Shown: positions 42,068-51,572, numbered from the stretch's first letter. The stretch: 64,000 nt of DNA from Sphingomonas leidyi (GCF_011761945.1 NZ_JAASQV010000004.1:1-64000); one strand, 5' to 3'. Made by a program: numbers and translations. The notes: a model not told the origin generated them from the sequence alone.

Positions 42068-44902
42068 TCAGAACTTGTACGTGATGCCGATATAATAGTC
42101 GCGGCCGTAACGCTGATATTCGCGCACCAGGCGTGGGTCGCTCGCCTCGGTGGTGACGAAGGGCTGGTCGGTCAGGTTCTTCGCCTGGGCGAGGATCGAG
42201 AGTCCGCTCAGCGGCCCGCTGCGGAACTCATAGCCGATCTGCGCGTCGAGCACGCCTTCCGGGCGGCCCAGGCGATATTCGGGATTGGCCGAGAGGCCGG
42301 CCAGCTCGGCCAGGAAGCTGTCGCGCCAGCGATAGGTGGCACGCGCCTGGAAGCCGTTCTTCTCGAAATAGGCGGTGCCGGTGGCGACCCATTTCGACTG
42401 GCCCGGCAGCGTGATCGGCGTGACGTTGTTGGCGTAGCGGATCTTGCTGTCGACATAGGTGCCGGTGGCGAAGATACCGAAGCCGTCCAGCGCCTGGCTG
42501 AAGACGGTGAAGGGCAGCGAGGCGGTGGCTTCCACGCCCAATATGTCGCCGCGGCCGGTGTTCTTGGGCGAGCTGACCAGGCCGATATGCGCATTCTGCG
42601 CCACCACGATCGCACGCTGTGCCGGCGTGAGCGCGGAGAGCAGCGGCGAGAAGTCGTAGAGCACCGAATTGTTCGGATCGACGAAGTCGGTCAGGTGCTT
42701 GAAGAAGCCGGTCAGCGCCAGATAGCCGCCGCCATTGCCCAGATACTTCTCGAACGAGATGTCGATGTTGGTCGACTGATAGGGCCGCAGGCGGAAATTG
42801 CCGCCGTTCGAGCTGAACGGGCTATTCTGCGGCTGGCTGCCCAGGCCGATCTTCGAGAGGTCGATCGACACGGCCTGGGTGATGCGCTCCTGGTCGAGGC
42901 GCGGGCGCACCATGGTCTGCGCGGCGCCGAGCTTGATGTAGAAGCTGGGCTCCAGCTCGAGGCTGAACGAAGCCGAGGGCAGGACATTGGTGTAGCTCTC
43001 CGAACCCGCCACCTGCGAGATCGTCACCACGCCGCCCACCAGCGCCGCGATCTGGCCCGCCGATTGCTGCTTGGTGTGGATCACCTGCACGCCGAGCGAG
43101 CCCTTGAGCGGCTTGCCCCCCACCGTGCCGTCCACGGTCAGCTTGGCATAGCCGGTCCACACATCCTCGCTGACGACATTGTCGCGCACCAGCGAATCCG
43201 GCCGGTTGTCGTACACCGAGTTGAGCAGGCCATAGACCTTCATCGGATCGACGGTCAGCATCCTGGGCACGCCCAGATAGTCGAGGCTCACCGTCTCGCC
43301 GAGCAGCACGTCGTTCGGCACCGCGAGGCTGGTCGGCGTGCCGCTGGCGACGGTGCAGTTGGTGCCGCCGCCCTTGGGGCAGAGGAAGTAGCTGGTGTAG
43401 TTGCTTTCCTTCTTGCGGCGGCTGAAATTGCCGCCCACTTCCCAGGCGCTCAGCACGCTGCCGCCGATCTCGCCCTTCAGGCTGGCGCGCAGCGCCTTGA
43501 GGTCGTCGACGAAATCGGGCCGGTTGAGGAAGCCGGCCTGCACCACCGCGGTGGTGCCGTTATAGCCCCAGCCGCGCGGATCGGTCAGGCGGATGACGCT
43601 GGTATTCGAATAGTCGATCGTCGGCACGATGTCATAGGTGCCGTCGCCATTCTGGTGGATCCTGATCGTGTCCTTGGCGCCGCTCGAATTATAGCCGGTG
43701 CCCGAATAGGTCTCGAGCAGGAAGTCCGTGCGGGTGGCGCGGCTCCAGCTGGCATCCACGTTGAGATGGATCGTGTCGCTGAGCTTCAGGTCGTTGTTCC
43801 ACCCCAGCGAGATGTTCTCGGCCTTGCGCTCGTTGAGGTCGTTGCGCTGGACGGCGACGAGGTTGCTGATCGTCGCGTCGGTGACCAGCCCGTCCCGCAC
43901 CGTATAGCCCGGCGCGATCACGCCGCCCGAACCCCAGGCCGGCGCGACGCCGAACTCGATGCCGCGCAGGTGCTGGGTTTCCTTGAAGTTCGAATAGAGC
44001 GCATCGAAGGTCGAGTGGAAATTCTCGCTCGGTGCCCATTCGATGGTGGCGACGCCGCCATAGCGCTTCAGCAGGTTCGACTGGACATAGGGCTTGGCGC
44101 CACCGAGGAAGAGGTTGCCGCCGGCGGCCGGCTCGGTCGGGAAGCCCCAGGCCGCGTAGCGCTCGATCTGGGTCGGCGTGTTCTGCGCCGATACGCCCAG
44201 CGCGATACCGAGCGTGTCGCCGGCGAACTTGCCGACATAGGTGGCGGACGCCTTGTAGCCATAGCGGGTGCCGTCGGGATTGAGCTTGTCCTTCTCGTTC
44301 ATCTGGCCGCGCAGCGAGACGACGAACGTGTCCCTCTTCTGGTCGAGCGGGCGCAGCATCCGCAGGTCGACCGTACCGGAGATGCCCGCCGCGATCAGCG
44401 AGGCGTCGGCCGACTTGTAGACGTTGACGTTCTTGAAGAATTCCGACGGATATTGATCATATTCCACGCCGCGATTGTCGCCGACGGTGACCTGCTCGCG
44501 GCCGTTCAGCAGCGTGGTCGAGAAGTCCGGGCCCAGGCCGCGGATCGACAGGCGCTGGTCGCGCCCTTCCAGGCGCTGGGCGGTGACGCCGGGGATGCGC
44601 GCCAGCGAGTCGGCGATCGAGACGTCGGGCAGCTTGCCGATATCCTCGGACGAGACCGAGTCGACGATCGTCACGTTGTTGCGCTTGATGTTCGCCGACG
44701 AAGTCAGCGAGGCGCGGATGCCGGTGACGACCAGATTGCCCTCCTCCGGCTGGTCGGCGGGCGCCGGTGCGGGCGTCGTGCCCTGGGCAAAGGCCGGGGT
44801 CGCGCCCAGCAGCAGCAGCGCCGCGGCGAGCGCGCGGCTGCTCGTTCCCAGCGAAAGCGCCGAACGGGCGCGCAGCATCTCGGCGTGATTGGACAGAGCC
44901 AT
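42068..44902 (-). CDS. TonB-dependent receptor, MalA-like (maltodextrin uptake)
   Basis: 944 residues, the long Caulobacter/Xanthomonas-type receptor. Signal peptide ends ATPAFAQ; TonB box GNLVVTGIRASL; plug with VDSVSSEDIGKLPDVSIADSLARIPGVTAQR and GRDQRLSIRGLGPDFSTTLLNGR; barrel ending ITYKF. The ATG at 44902 has GGGGAGGAAG upstream. The gene heads an operon with halogenase, GH13, GH13, GH97 and permease genes, a layout like the Caulobacter mal locus, so alpha-glucan oligosaccharides are the likely substrate. The divergent LacI gene probably controls it. Confidence 0.92.
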   Translation of the reverse strand: MALSNHAEMLRARSALSLGTSSRALAAALLLLGATPAFAQGTTPAPAPADQPEEGNLVVTGIRASLTSSANIKRNNVTIVDSVSSEDIGKLPDVSIADSLARIPGVTAQRLEGRDQRLSIRGLGPDFSTTLLNGREQVTVGDNRGVEYDQYPSEFFKNVNVYKSADASLIAAGISGTVDLRMLRPLDQKRDTFVVSLRGQMNEKDKLNPDGTRYGYKASATYVGKFAGDTLGIALGVSAQNTPTQIERYAAWGFPTEPAAGGNLFLGGAKPYVQSNLLKRYGGVATIEWAPSENFHSTFDALYSNFKETQHLRGIEFGVAPAWGSGGVIAPGYTVRDGLVTDATISNLVAVQRNDLNERKAENISLGWNNDLKLSDTIHLNVDASWSRATRTDFLLETYSGTGYNSSGAKDTIRIHQNGDGTYDIVPTIDYSNTSVIRLTDPRGWGYNGTTAVVQAGFLNRPDFVDDLKALRASLKGEIGGSVLSAWEVGGNFSRRKKESNYTSYFLCPKGGGTNCTVASGTPTSLAVPNDVLLGETVSLDYLGVPRMLTVDPMKVYGLLNSVYDNRPDSLVRDNVVSEDVWTGYAKLTVDGTVGGKPLKGSLGVQVIHTKQQSAGQIAALVGGVVTISQVAGSESYTNVLPSASFSLELEPSFYIKLGAAQTMVRPRLDQERITQAVSIDLSKIGLGSQPQNSPFSSNGGNFRLRPYQSTNIDISFEKYLGNGGGYLALTGFFKHLTDFVDPNNSVLYDFSPLLSALTPAQRAIVVAQNAHIGLVSSPKNTGRGDILGVEATASLPFTVFSQALDGFGIFATGTYVDSKIRYANNVTPITLPGQSKWVATGTAYFEKNGFQARATYRWRDSFLAELAGLSANPEYRLGRPEGVLDAQIGYEFRSGPLSGLSILAQAKNLTDQPFVTTEASDPRLVREYQRYGRDYYIGITYKF

Positions 44903-45000
44903 CGTCTTCCTCCCCAAATATCCTCGCCGCCTTCACTGGCGACGGTTTTTCTAAGCCTCCCCCAATTCGCCGCATGCGGCCGACAAGTGAAGGCAAGCGC

Positions 45001-45008
45001 ATACGTAT
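45001..45008. promoter_or_regulatory. ATACGTAT palindrome in the TonB/LacI divergent region
   Basis: A perfect 8-bp palindrome with a central CG, the style of a LacI-family operator, in the 189-bp gap between the MalA-like receptor and the first lacI-type gene. Candidate operator for that regulator. Confidence 0.4.
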
Positions 45009-45091
45009 TCAGCCCTGCTTCCGATTCCGGCCCGGGCAGGGTAGTTGCAACAAGCGCGCAACAATTGCGCGGCTGGGGAGCAGGGAGCGGC

Positions 45092-46114
45092 ATGGCCTCG
45101 CCGGACAAGCCGACATCGTTCGACATCGCGGCATTGGCGGGAGTCTCGCAGCCGACGGTGAGCCGTGCCCTGCGCGGCGATCCCACCGTGAACGAAGGCA
45201 CGCGCAAGCGGATCGAGGCGATCGCGGCGCAGCTCGGCTACAAGGTCGACAAGAACGCATCGTCGCTGCGCCGCGGCCAGAGCAGCACGCTCGCCCTGCT
45301 CTTCTTCGAGGATCCGCTGCCCGACGGCACCGCGATCAATCCCTTCTTCCTGGCGATGCTCGGTTCGATCCTGCGCACCTGCGCCAAGCGGGGCTACGAC
45401 CTGCTCACGTCGTTCCAGCAGCTCTCGTCCAACTGGCACAAGGACTATGAGGACGCGCGCAAGGCCGACGGGCTGATCCTACTCGGCTATGGCGATTACG
45501 AGCTGTACCGCGCCCGCCTGCAGGACCTGGTCCGCCAGGGCACGCATTTCGTGCGCTGGGGTTCGGTGGAGCTGGACGGGCTCGGCACCACGATCGGTTG
45601 CGACAACATGCTGGGCGGCCGGCTCGCCGCGGCCCATCTCCTCGCCCAGGGCCGCCGCCGGCTGGCGTTCATCGGCGAGGCGACCAGCCACTATCCCGAA
45701 TTTCGCGACCGCTATCACGGCTTTTGCGACATCCAGCTCGAAGCCGGGATCGAGCCCGATCCGCGCCTGCAGACCGGCGCGCTGTCGATCGAGGAATCGG
45801 GATTCGCGGCTACGCGCCAGCTGCTCGCCAACCAGCTGCCCTTCGACGCGATCTTCGCTGCATCGGACCTGATCGCGATGGGTGCGCTGCGGGCACTGCA
45901 GGAAGCGGGCAAGTCGGTGCCCGGCGACATATCGGTGGTGGGCTTCGACGATATCCCCGCCGCCAGCCTCACCCATCCCCCGCTCACCACCATCGCGCAG
46001 GATTACAATGCCGCGGGCGAGATGCTGGTCGACACGCTGATCGGCGAGATCGGCAACCATTCTTCCGAGATGCGGCTGCTCCCGCCCCGGCTGGTGGTGC
46101 GGCGGACGAGCTAG
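45092..46114 (+). CDS. LacI-family transcriptional regulator 1
   Basis: 340 residues. LacI DNA-binding helix-turn-helix FDIAALAGVSQPTVSRALRGDPTVNEGTRKRIEAIAAQLGY, hinge at about 45-60, and a periplasmic-binding-like core with FDAIFAASDLIAMGALRALQ and ISVVGFDDIPAASL. AGGGAGCGGC precedes the ATG. Divergent from the alpha-glucan TonB operon, it likely represses it until maltose or maltodextrin is present (compare Caulobacter MalI). It could also control the GAAA-N4-TTTC sites further downstream. Confidence 0.92.
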   Translation: MASPDKPTSFDIAALAGVSQPTVSRALRGDPTVNEGTRKRIEAIAAQLGYKVDKNASSLRRGQSSTLALLFFEDPLPDGTAINPFFLAMLGSILRTCAKRGYDLLTSFQQLSSNWHKDYEDARKADGLILLGYGDYELYRARLQDLVRQGTHFVRWGSVELDGLGTTIGCDNMLGGRLAAAHLLAQGRRRLAFIGEATSHYPEFRDRYHGFCDIQLEAGIEPDPRLQTGALSIEESGFAATRQLLANQLPFDAIFAASDLIAMGALRALQEAGKSVPGDISVVGFDDIPAASLTHPPLTTIAQDYNAAGEMLVDTLIGEIGNHSSEMRLLPPRLVVRRTS

Positions 46115-46182
46115 GCGCGAATTCCGGCAAGCCGGCGGTGCCGCCACCGCATTTGCACATTGCCCCCGCCGCCGCGCAACCT

Positions 46183-46201
46183 CGCGGTTTACTGCACCGC
46201 G
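46183..46201. promoter_or_regulatory. Inverted repeat upstream of LacI regulator 2
   Basis: CGCGGT (46183-46188) and ACCGCG (46196-46201) flank a 7-nt centre, 24 bp before the start of the second lacI-type gene. A possible autoregulatory operator, though high GC makes chance repeats common. Confidence 0.3.
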
Positions 46202-46224
46202 ATTGTGCGCCCATAAAGCGGGCG

Positions 46225-47259
46225 ATGACGAAGAAGACCGCCAAGGAGCGGCCCGGCAAGGCGGGCGCCCGACTCACGATGCAGGACATCGCGCGCCTGG
46301 CCCAGGTTTCCACGCCCACCGTGTCGCGCGTGCTCAACGGCAGCCCGCTGGTGACCGAGGAAACGCGCGAGCGGGTGATGGAAGTGGCGCGCCAGCACGG
46401 CTATGCCGTCAACCGCAACGCCGCCAAGCTGCGGCACACGCGCACCAACACCGTGGCGGTGATGCTCGATTTCGGCTCGCACCGGCACGGCGCGATCGGC
46501 GATCCCTTCATCTTCGAGCTGCTCGCCGGCGTTTCCGAGGCACTGTCGATCCGCAACCAGGACCTGCTCCTTTCCCCGCCGGGGCTCGAGGACGTCCGCG
46601 CCTTTCGCGATTTCTACCAGGCCCGCGGCGCCGACGGGTTCATCGTGCTCGGCCAGGGCACGCGCGACACGATGCTGCGCGAGCTCGGCCGCAGCGAAGT
46701 GCCGCTGGTGGTCTGGGGCGCGGTCGCGCCGGACGCCGGCTATTGCTCGGTCGGCAGCGACAATTTCCTGGGCGGGGAACTGGCCGGGCGCCATTTCCTG
46801 CGTGCCGGACGCAGGCACTGGCTGTTCGTCGGCGACATCCGCCACGAGGAGCTGCGGCTGCGCTATGCGGGGCTGTGCGCGGCCGCCAAGGATCAGGCCG
46901 ACGTGACCGTCGATTTCCTGCCGATCGCCTCGATGGCGTTCCACGCCACTGCCGACACCGTCACTGCCTATCTCGCCGCCGGCCGCCAGCCCGATGCGGT
47001 ATTCGCCTTTTCGGACACCGCCGCCATGGCCGTGACCGGCGCGTTCAAGGAGCGTGGCCTGGCCGCACCGCGCGACTATTCGCTGGTCGGCTACAACAAC
47101 ATCCCGCCCGCCGCGCATTTCAGCCCGGCGATCACCACGATCAACCAGAAGACCGACGTGGCCGGCGCGCTGCTCGTCGAGAAGCTGATGCAGCAGGTCG
47201 ATGGCGGCCGCGCGCGCTCCACCACGCTCCCCACCGAGATCGTCGTGCGCGATACCTGA
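46225..47259 (+). CDS. LacI-family transcriptional regulator 2
   Basis: 344 residues. Helix-turn-helix LTMQDIARLAQVSTPTVSRVLNGSPLVTEETRERVMEVARQHGY, then a sugar-binding core ending in NIPPAAHFSPAITTINQ. The ATG at 46225 has a weak site (AAGCGGGCG). It is 110 bp after LacI regulator 1 and 66 bp before the GH65 gene. A LacI-like palindrome (47270-47285) lies in that gap, making this regulator a candidate for local control of the phosphorylase pair. Two different LacI proteins in one region suggest separate inducers. Confidence 0.91.
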   Translation: MTKKTAKERPGKAGARLTMQDIARLAQVSTPTVSRVLNGSPLVTEETRERVMEVARQHGYAVNRNAAKLRHTRTNTVAVMLDFGSHRHGAIGDPFIFELLAGVSEALSIRNQDLLLSPPGLEDVRAFRDFYQARGADGFIVLGQGTRDTMLRELGRSEVPLVVWGAVAPDAGYCSVGSDNFLGGELAGRHFLRAGRRHWLFVGDIRHEELRLRYAGLCAAAKDQADVTVDFLPIASMAFHATADTVTAYLAAGRQPDAVFAFSDTAAMAVTGAFKERGLAAPRDYSLVGYNNIPPAAHFSPAITTINQKTDVAGALLVEKLMQQVDGGRARSTTLPTEIVVRDT

Positions 47260-47269
47260 TCCTTTGTTC

Positions 47270-47285
47270 TTGAAAACGATATCAA
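47270..47285. promoter_or_regulatory. CcpA/LacI-like operator upstream of GH65 gene
   Basis: TTGAAAACGATATCAA, a near-palindrome with a central CG, 40 bp before the GH65 start. TTGAAA could also serve as the -35 box. It shares the GAAAACGAT.TCA core with 53950-53965 upstream of a TonB receptor. Confidence 0.6.
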
Positions 47286-47325
47286 AGAGCCTGTAACGCA
47301 ACTTTTCATAAGAGTTGGGGAGCGG

Positions 47326-49551
47326 GTGTTGGCTCGGACATTGAACGGCGCGGAAGATGGTGTGCTCTTCGCGGAGGACGGTTGGTCGCTGGACGTGATC
47401 GGCGACGACTCGGCCCGCGAGGGCTGGGCCGCGACGATTCTCGCCCTCTCCAACGGCACGATCGGCGTGCGCGGAGCGATCGAGGAGCGCGCCCAGGCCA
47501 CCACTTTCCTGGCCCATGCCTATGAACAGGCGCCGATCCACTATCATGAGAAGCTCAAGGGCTTCGCCGCCAACTCCGATTCGCGCGTACCCGTTGCCGA
47601 ATCCCTGGGCATCGACGTGCGGGTCGACGGCGAAGCAATCGATTTCACGGCCCTGCGTTCGGCGACGCGGCGCACGCTCGACCTGCGCGCCGGCATGCTC
47701 CGCCGCGAGACGCGCTGGTCCTTGCCGGACGGCCGGCTGCTGCGCATCCGCACCGAGCGGATCGTGCCGCTCGACGGCAGCACGCTGCTGGTCCGCCGGC
47801 TCCAGGCCGAGATCGAAGGCACGGGCAGCGTCACGCTGCATCCCCGCCTCGCCCCCGCCCCCAGCGGCGCCGCCCAGTCCGACGATCCGCGCATCGGCGT
47901 GAACCTCGCCTCGCGAGGCTTCGAGACCGAGCAGGCGGAGCAGGACATCGTCGTCGAGCGCCTGCCCGGCAGCGGCATCGCCGTCGCCGCCGTGCAGCGC
48001 ACCCGCGAAGACGCCGGCTGGCTGCTGGCGGCTACCGGTTTCGCTACTGGCCGCGATGCCTCGGGCGCGCTGGCCGAACGGGCCGCCACGCTCGCCGACA
48101 CTGCGCTCGCCGCCGGCTTCGAAGCCGCCGCGGCCGCGCAGCATGCGCTGCTCGAGCGCTTCTGGGCCGCCGCCGACCTCGCCATTGCCGGCGAGCCGCG
48201 CCTGGCTGCGACCCTGCGCGCCAACCTGTTCCACCTCTTCGCCTCGGCCGGGCGCGACGGCCGTTCGAGCGCCGCGGCCAAGGGCCTGACCGGCGAGGGC
48301 TATGAGGGCCATTATTTCTGGGACACCGAAGCGTTCATGCTGCCGGTGCTCTCGGTGCTCGCGCCCGACATCGCCCGGGCGATGCTCGTCTACCGCGCCG
48401 GCACGCTCGATGCCGCCTTCGCCAACGCCCGCGCGCTCGATCACCGCAAGGGCGCGCTCTATGCCTGGCGCACGATCGAGGGCCGCGAATGCTCCGCCCA
48501 TTATCCGAGCGGATCGGCGCAATATCACATCAACTCGGCCATCGCCTTCGCGATCGGCGCCTATGTCGACGCGACCGGCGACGAGGGCTTTCTGGTCGAG
48601 CATGGTGCGCGCATGCTGGTGGAGACCGCGCGGATCTGGGTGACGCTGGGCGATTGGGCGGACGGCCGCTTCCACTTGCGCGGCGTGACCGGGCCGGACG
48701 AGTATACCGCGCTGGTCGACGATAACTGGTACACCAACCGGATGGCGCAGAAGCATCTGCGCCTCGCCGTCTCCGCCGCCGCGCACGTCGCCGCGCTGGC
48801 GCCCCGGGCCTGGGCCGGCCTGGCCGCCAAGATGGCGCTGGATGCGGACGAGCTCGCCGAATTCGGCCGCGTCGCCGATGCGATGCACCTGCCCTGGGAC
48901 GCAGCGCGCGAACTCGACGCGCAGGATGCGAGCTTCCTCGACAAGCCGCGCTGGGACCTGGCCGGAACGCCCGCCTCCGAATTCCCGCTGCTGCTCCACT
49001 ATCACCCCATGACGCTCTACCGGCACCAGGTCTCGAAACAGGCCGATCTGGTGCTCGCGATGGTGCTGGGCGGCGAGGATGTCTCGCTGGAGCGCAAGCG
49101 CCGCGTGTTCGACCATTACGAGCCGATCACCACGCATGATTCGACGCTCTCCGCTTCCACCTTCGCGATCCTGGCAAGCGAAGTCGGGCACGAGGCGCAG
49201 GCCCTGCGCTTCTTCGCGGAGACCAGCCTGGTCGATATCGACGATCGCCATGGCAATACCGGGCACGGCGTCCACATGGCAGCGCTGGCGGGTTCCTGGC
49301 TGGCGCTGGTCTGGGGCTTTGCGGGCTTCCGCCCCCAGGGGCCGGCCCTGCGCTTCCGCCCCACCCGCCCGGCGGCCTGGCAGGGCTATGGCTTCGGCCT
49401 CGTCTGGCGCGGCACGCTGGTGCGGGTCGAAGTGGCGGGCGATCGGATCACCTATCGCGCCGTCTCGGGCCCGGGGATCACGATCGGGCATCATGACGGC
49501 GAGGTTCGCCTCGCCCCCGGCGAGAGCTGGACCGGAGCGCTGGCCGCATGA
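47326..49551 (+). CDS. GH65 disaccharide phosphorylase (maltose/kojibiose/trehalose type)
   Basis: 741 residues, usual for GH65. N-terminal beta-sandwich (about 1-260), then an (alpha/alpha)6 barrel. The catalytic acid is in GPDEYTALVDDNWYTN, the phosphate-binding region is HDSTLSAS, and YEGHYFWDTEAFMLPVL is the family motif. It would split an alpha-disaccharide with phosphate into beta-glucose-1-phosphate and glucose in the cytosol. The GTG start at 47326 has GGGGAGCGG just upstream. The stop overlaps the beta-phosphoglucomutase ATG, which uses its product. Maltose is most likely in this context. Confidence 0.9.
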   Translation: MLARTLNGAEDGVLFAEDGWSLDVIGDDSAREGWAATILALSNGTIGVRGAIEERAQATTFLAHAYEQAPIHYHEKLKGFAANSDSRVPVAESLGIDVRVDGEAIDFTALRSATRRTLDLRAGMLRRETRWSLPDGRLLRIRTERIVPLDGSTLLVRRLQAEIEGTGSVTLHPRLAPAPSGAAQSDDPRIGVNLASRGFETEQAEQDIVVERLPGSGIAVAAVQRTREDAGWLLAATGFATGRDASGALAERAATLADTALAAGFEAAAAAQHALLERFWAAADLAIAGEPRLAATLRANLFHLFASAGRDGRSSAAAKGLTGEGYEGHYFWDTEAFMLPVLSVLAPDIARAMLVYRAGTLDAAFANARALDHRKGALYAWRTIEGRECSAHYPSGSAQYHINSAIAFAIGAYVDATGDEGFLVEHGARMLVETARIWVTLGDWADGRFHLRGVTGPDEYTALVDDNWYTNRMAQKHLRLAVSAAAHVAALAPRAWAGLAAKMALDADELAEFGRVADAMHLPWDAARELDAQDASFLDKPRWDLAGTPASEFPLLLHYHPMTLYRHQVSKQADLVLAMVLGGEDVSLERKRRVFDHYEPITTHDSTLSASTFAILASEVGHEAQALRFFAETSLVDIDDRHGNTGHGVHMAALAGSWLALVWGFAGFRPQGPALRFRPTRPAAWQGYGFGLVWRGTLVRVEVAGDRITYRAVSGPGITIGHHDGEVRLAPGESWTGALAA

Positions 49552-50189
49552 CCCTGAAGGGCGTCGCCTTCGACCTGGACGGTGTGCTGACCGACACGGC
49601 GCGCGCGCATTACCGCGCCTGGAAGAAGCTTGCCGACAGCCTCGGCATTCCGTTCGACGAGGAAAGGAACGAGGCGCTGAAGGGCGTCGACCGGATGGGC
49701 AGCCTGGCGCTGATCCTCGGCGACCGGCCGGCCTATGACCTGACCGAGCGCCAGCGCCTCGCCGCCCGGAAGAACGACTGGTATCTCGAGGAAATCGCGC
49801 ATTTCGGCCCCGCCGACCTGTTTCCCGGCGCCCGCGCCGCGCTCGAGCAGTGCCGTGCGGCCGGGCTCGGCATCGCCCTCGCCTCGGCCAGCCGCAATGC
49901 GCCGCTGCTGATCGCGCGGATGCAGGTGGCGGACCTGTTCGACGCAGTGATCGATCCCGCCAGCCTCGCCGCCGGCAAGCCGGCGCCGGACATCTTCCTC
50001 GCCGCCGCCGCCGTGCTGGGCGTCCACCCCGCCGCGATGCTGGGGGTCGAGGATGCCCCTGCCGGGGTCCAGGCGATCCATGCCGCCGGCATGAAGGCGC
50101 TCGGCGTCGGCACCCGCGCCGCCCTGCCCGATGCCGACTGGATCATCCCGGCGATCCGCGATTTCGATCTGGCCGCCTATTCGGCCTGA
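49548..50189 (+). CDS. pgmB: Beta-phosphoglucomutase (HAD family)
   Basis: 213 residues. HAD motif I is AFDLDGVLTDTARAHYRAWKKLA, with the two catalytic aspartates. The cap domain has the GVDRMGSL substrate loop of beta-phosphoglucomutases; later motifs are ASASRNA and GVEDAPAGVQAIHAAGM. It converts beta-glucose-1-phosphate to glucose-6-phosphate. The ATG overlaps the GH65 stop (ATGA), so phosphorylase and mutase are made together, as in maltose-phosphorylase operons. Confidence 0.93.
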   Translation: MTLKGVAFDLDGVLTDTARAHYRAWKKLADSLGIPFDEERNEALKGVDRMGSLALILGDRPAYDLTERQRLAARKNDWYLEEIAHFGPADLFPGARAALEQCRAAGLGIALASASRNAPLLIARMQVADLFDAVIDPASLAAGKPAPDIFLAAAAVLGVHPAAMLGVEDAPAGVQAIHAAGMKALGVGTRAALPDADWIIPAIRDFDLAAYSA

Positions 50190-50200
50190 CCGCTCCCTCC

Positions 50201-50228
50201 CGTCATCCTTCCCCCACTTGGGATGACG
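50201..50228. repeat. REP-like palindrome, degenerate CGTCATCC type
   Basis: CGTCATCC (50201-50208) and GGATGACG (50221-50228) match the outer arms of the palindrome at 23475-23502. It lies just after the mutase stop and may form part of its terminator. Confidence 0.6.
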
Positions 50229-50234
50229 GACCTA

Positions 50235-50273
50235 GTTCCCCGGTGCCGGCACCCAATGGCCGCACCGGGGAAC
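50235..50273. terminator. Bidirectional hairpin, GTTCCCCGG REP type
   Basis: GTTCCCCGGTGC (50235-50246) pairs perfectly with GCACCGGGGAAC (50262-50273), followed by CATCTTT. It separates the convergent mutase and MFS genes. Its outer 9 bp equal the ends of the element inside the amylase gene (40376-40475). Confidence 0.75.
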
Positions 50274-50279
50274 CATCTT

Positions 50280-51503
50280 TCAGGCCTTGCGCGTCAGCCG
50301 CTCCAGCCGCACCAGCGCCAGCGCGATCAGCACCAGCGGCACCAGCACCAAGTAGAATGCCGTCTGGCCCGAGAAGCGATCGAAGGTGAAGCCGGTGATG
50401 AACGATCCGATCGTGCCGCCCAGCGCCGAGAAGATCACCATCAGGCCCACCATCGCCGCATGCCGCTCGCGGGGCAGCGCGCTCAGCACCACCGACGATA
50501 CGATCGGATAGATCGGTGCCATGAACACCCCGATCAGCGGGAAGATGTAGGCGGCCACCGGCGCGTCGAACCAGCCCATGTTCGCGCGCGGGTGGAGCCC
50601 CTGGGTGGTCGGCAGGGTGAGCATCACCAGGGCCGCGATCAGCGCGAGGCAGCCGAGCAGCAGCCTGAGCCATCCCAGCCGCGCGACCAGCCCGCTGGCG
50701 CTCAGCCGCCCCACCGCCAGCGCGGCGATGAAGATGCTCGACGCCTGCACGCTCATCGCACCGGGCAGATGCAGCACCTGGTTGTTGAAGGTCGGCAGCC
50801 AGGTGCCGACGCCCTGCTCGATCAGCACATAGAGGAAGATCGCGGCGAGGAAGGCGATGGTGGAGGGCAAGGCAAGCAGCGCCAGCGCGTCGCGATAGCC
50901 GGTGGCCGGCTGCCCCTCCACGGCCTTCGCCGCCCCCTCGTCGAGATCGGCGAACCACCAGAGCACCGCCGTCGCCAGCGCGAGCACCGCCACCACCCGA
51001 TAGACGCCCAGCCAGCCCTGGCCGGTCGTGTCCTGGCCGATGAACCAGCCGAACAGCCAGATGCCGGCGAGGATGCCGACCATGAACACGCCCTCGATGA
51101 GCGAGGTCAGGCTGGCGTGGCGCGCCGGATCGGGGCGGACCAGGCCGATCGAGCTGTAGGTCGCCACCTTGGCGATGCCGAAGCACAGGCCGACGAGCAC
51201 GAAGAACAGCTGCATCGCCCAGAAACTGTTCGCGAACGAAATGGCGAACGCCCCGGCGGCGACCGCAAGCGTCACGCCGATCTGCGCGCGCCGGAAGCCG
51301 AAGCGCGGCAGCGCGGTGGCGAAGAGGAAGGAGGCGACGACCACCGACAGGTCCTTGCACGCCTCGAGCGTCGCCGCCTGCGGCTTGGTGACGCCATAAT
51401 GCGCGATCGACTGGAGGATCACCGTGCCGACGCTGTTCATCAGCAGCCCGAGCAGGGCGTAGCTGGTGATCAGGGCGGGTACCGCCCAGGCTGCGCGCTT
51501 CAT
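50280..51503 (-). CDS. MFS sugar permease
   Basis: 407 residues, twelve helices. TSYALLGLLMNSVGTVILQSIAHYGVTK in helix 1 and LFATALPRFGFRRAQIG after helix 2 indicate an MFS permease of the FHS/glucose-like type. ALPRERHAAMVGLMVIFSALGGTIGS is in the second half. The ATG at 51503 is preferred over upstream starts (GGGAGAGG before it). It lies downstream of the GH3 gene on the same strand and has its own LacI-like palindrome (51549-51564), so it likely imports the monosaccharide or disaccharide released by the neighbouring glycosidases. Confidence 0.8.
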   Translation of the reverse strand: MKRAAWAVPALITSYALLGLLMNSVGTVILQSIAHYGVTKPQAATLEACKDLSVVVASFLFATALPRFGFRRAQIGVTLAVAAGAFAISFANSFWAMQLFFVLVGLCFGIAKVATYSSIGLVRPDPARHASLTSLIEGVFMVGILAGIWLFGWFIGQDTTGQGWLGVYRVVAVLALATAVLWWFADLDEGAAKAVEGQPATGYRDALALLALPSTIAFLAAIFLYVLIEQGVGTWLPTFNNQVLHLPGAMSVQASSIFIAALAVGRLSASGLVARLGWLRLLLGCLALIAALVMLTLPTTQGLHPRANMGWFDAPVAAYIFPLIGVFMAPIYPIVSSVVLSALPRERHAAMVGLMVIFSALGGTIGSFITGFTFDRFSGQTAFYLVLVPLVLIALALVRLERLTRKA

Positions 51504-51548
51504 CCGTGACCTCTCCCGTTTCTCTGTCGCCTGGCAGCGAAGCAGATC

Positions 51549-51564
51549 ATGCAATGCATTTCAA
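51549..51564. promoter_or_regulatory. LacI-like operator upstream of the MFS gene
   Basis: On the minus strand TTGAAATGCATTGCAT, with the 8-bp palindrome AATGCATT at its centre, 46-61 bp before the MFS start. A nearly identical sequence lies at the same distance from halogenase 2 (61069-61084). Confidence 0.6.
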
Positions 51565-51572
51565 CGCCTGCG

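Noticed and set aside
46189..49494. Open frame of 1101 codons on the minus strand
   Set aside because: Antisense to LacI regulator 2 and GH65, both well supported; composition typical of GC-rich shadows.
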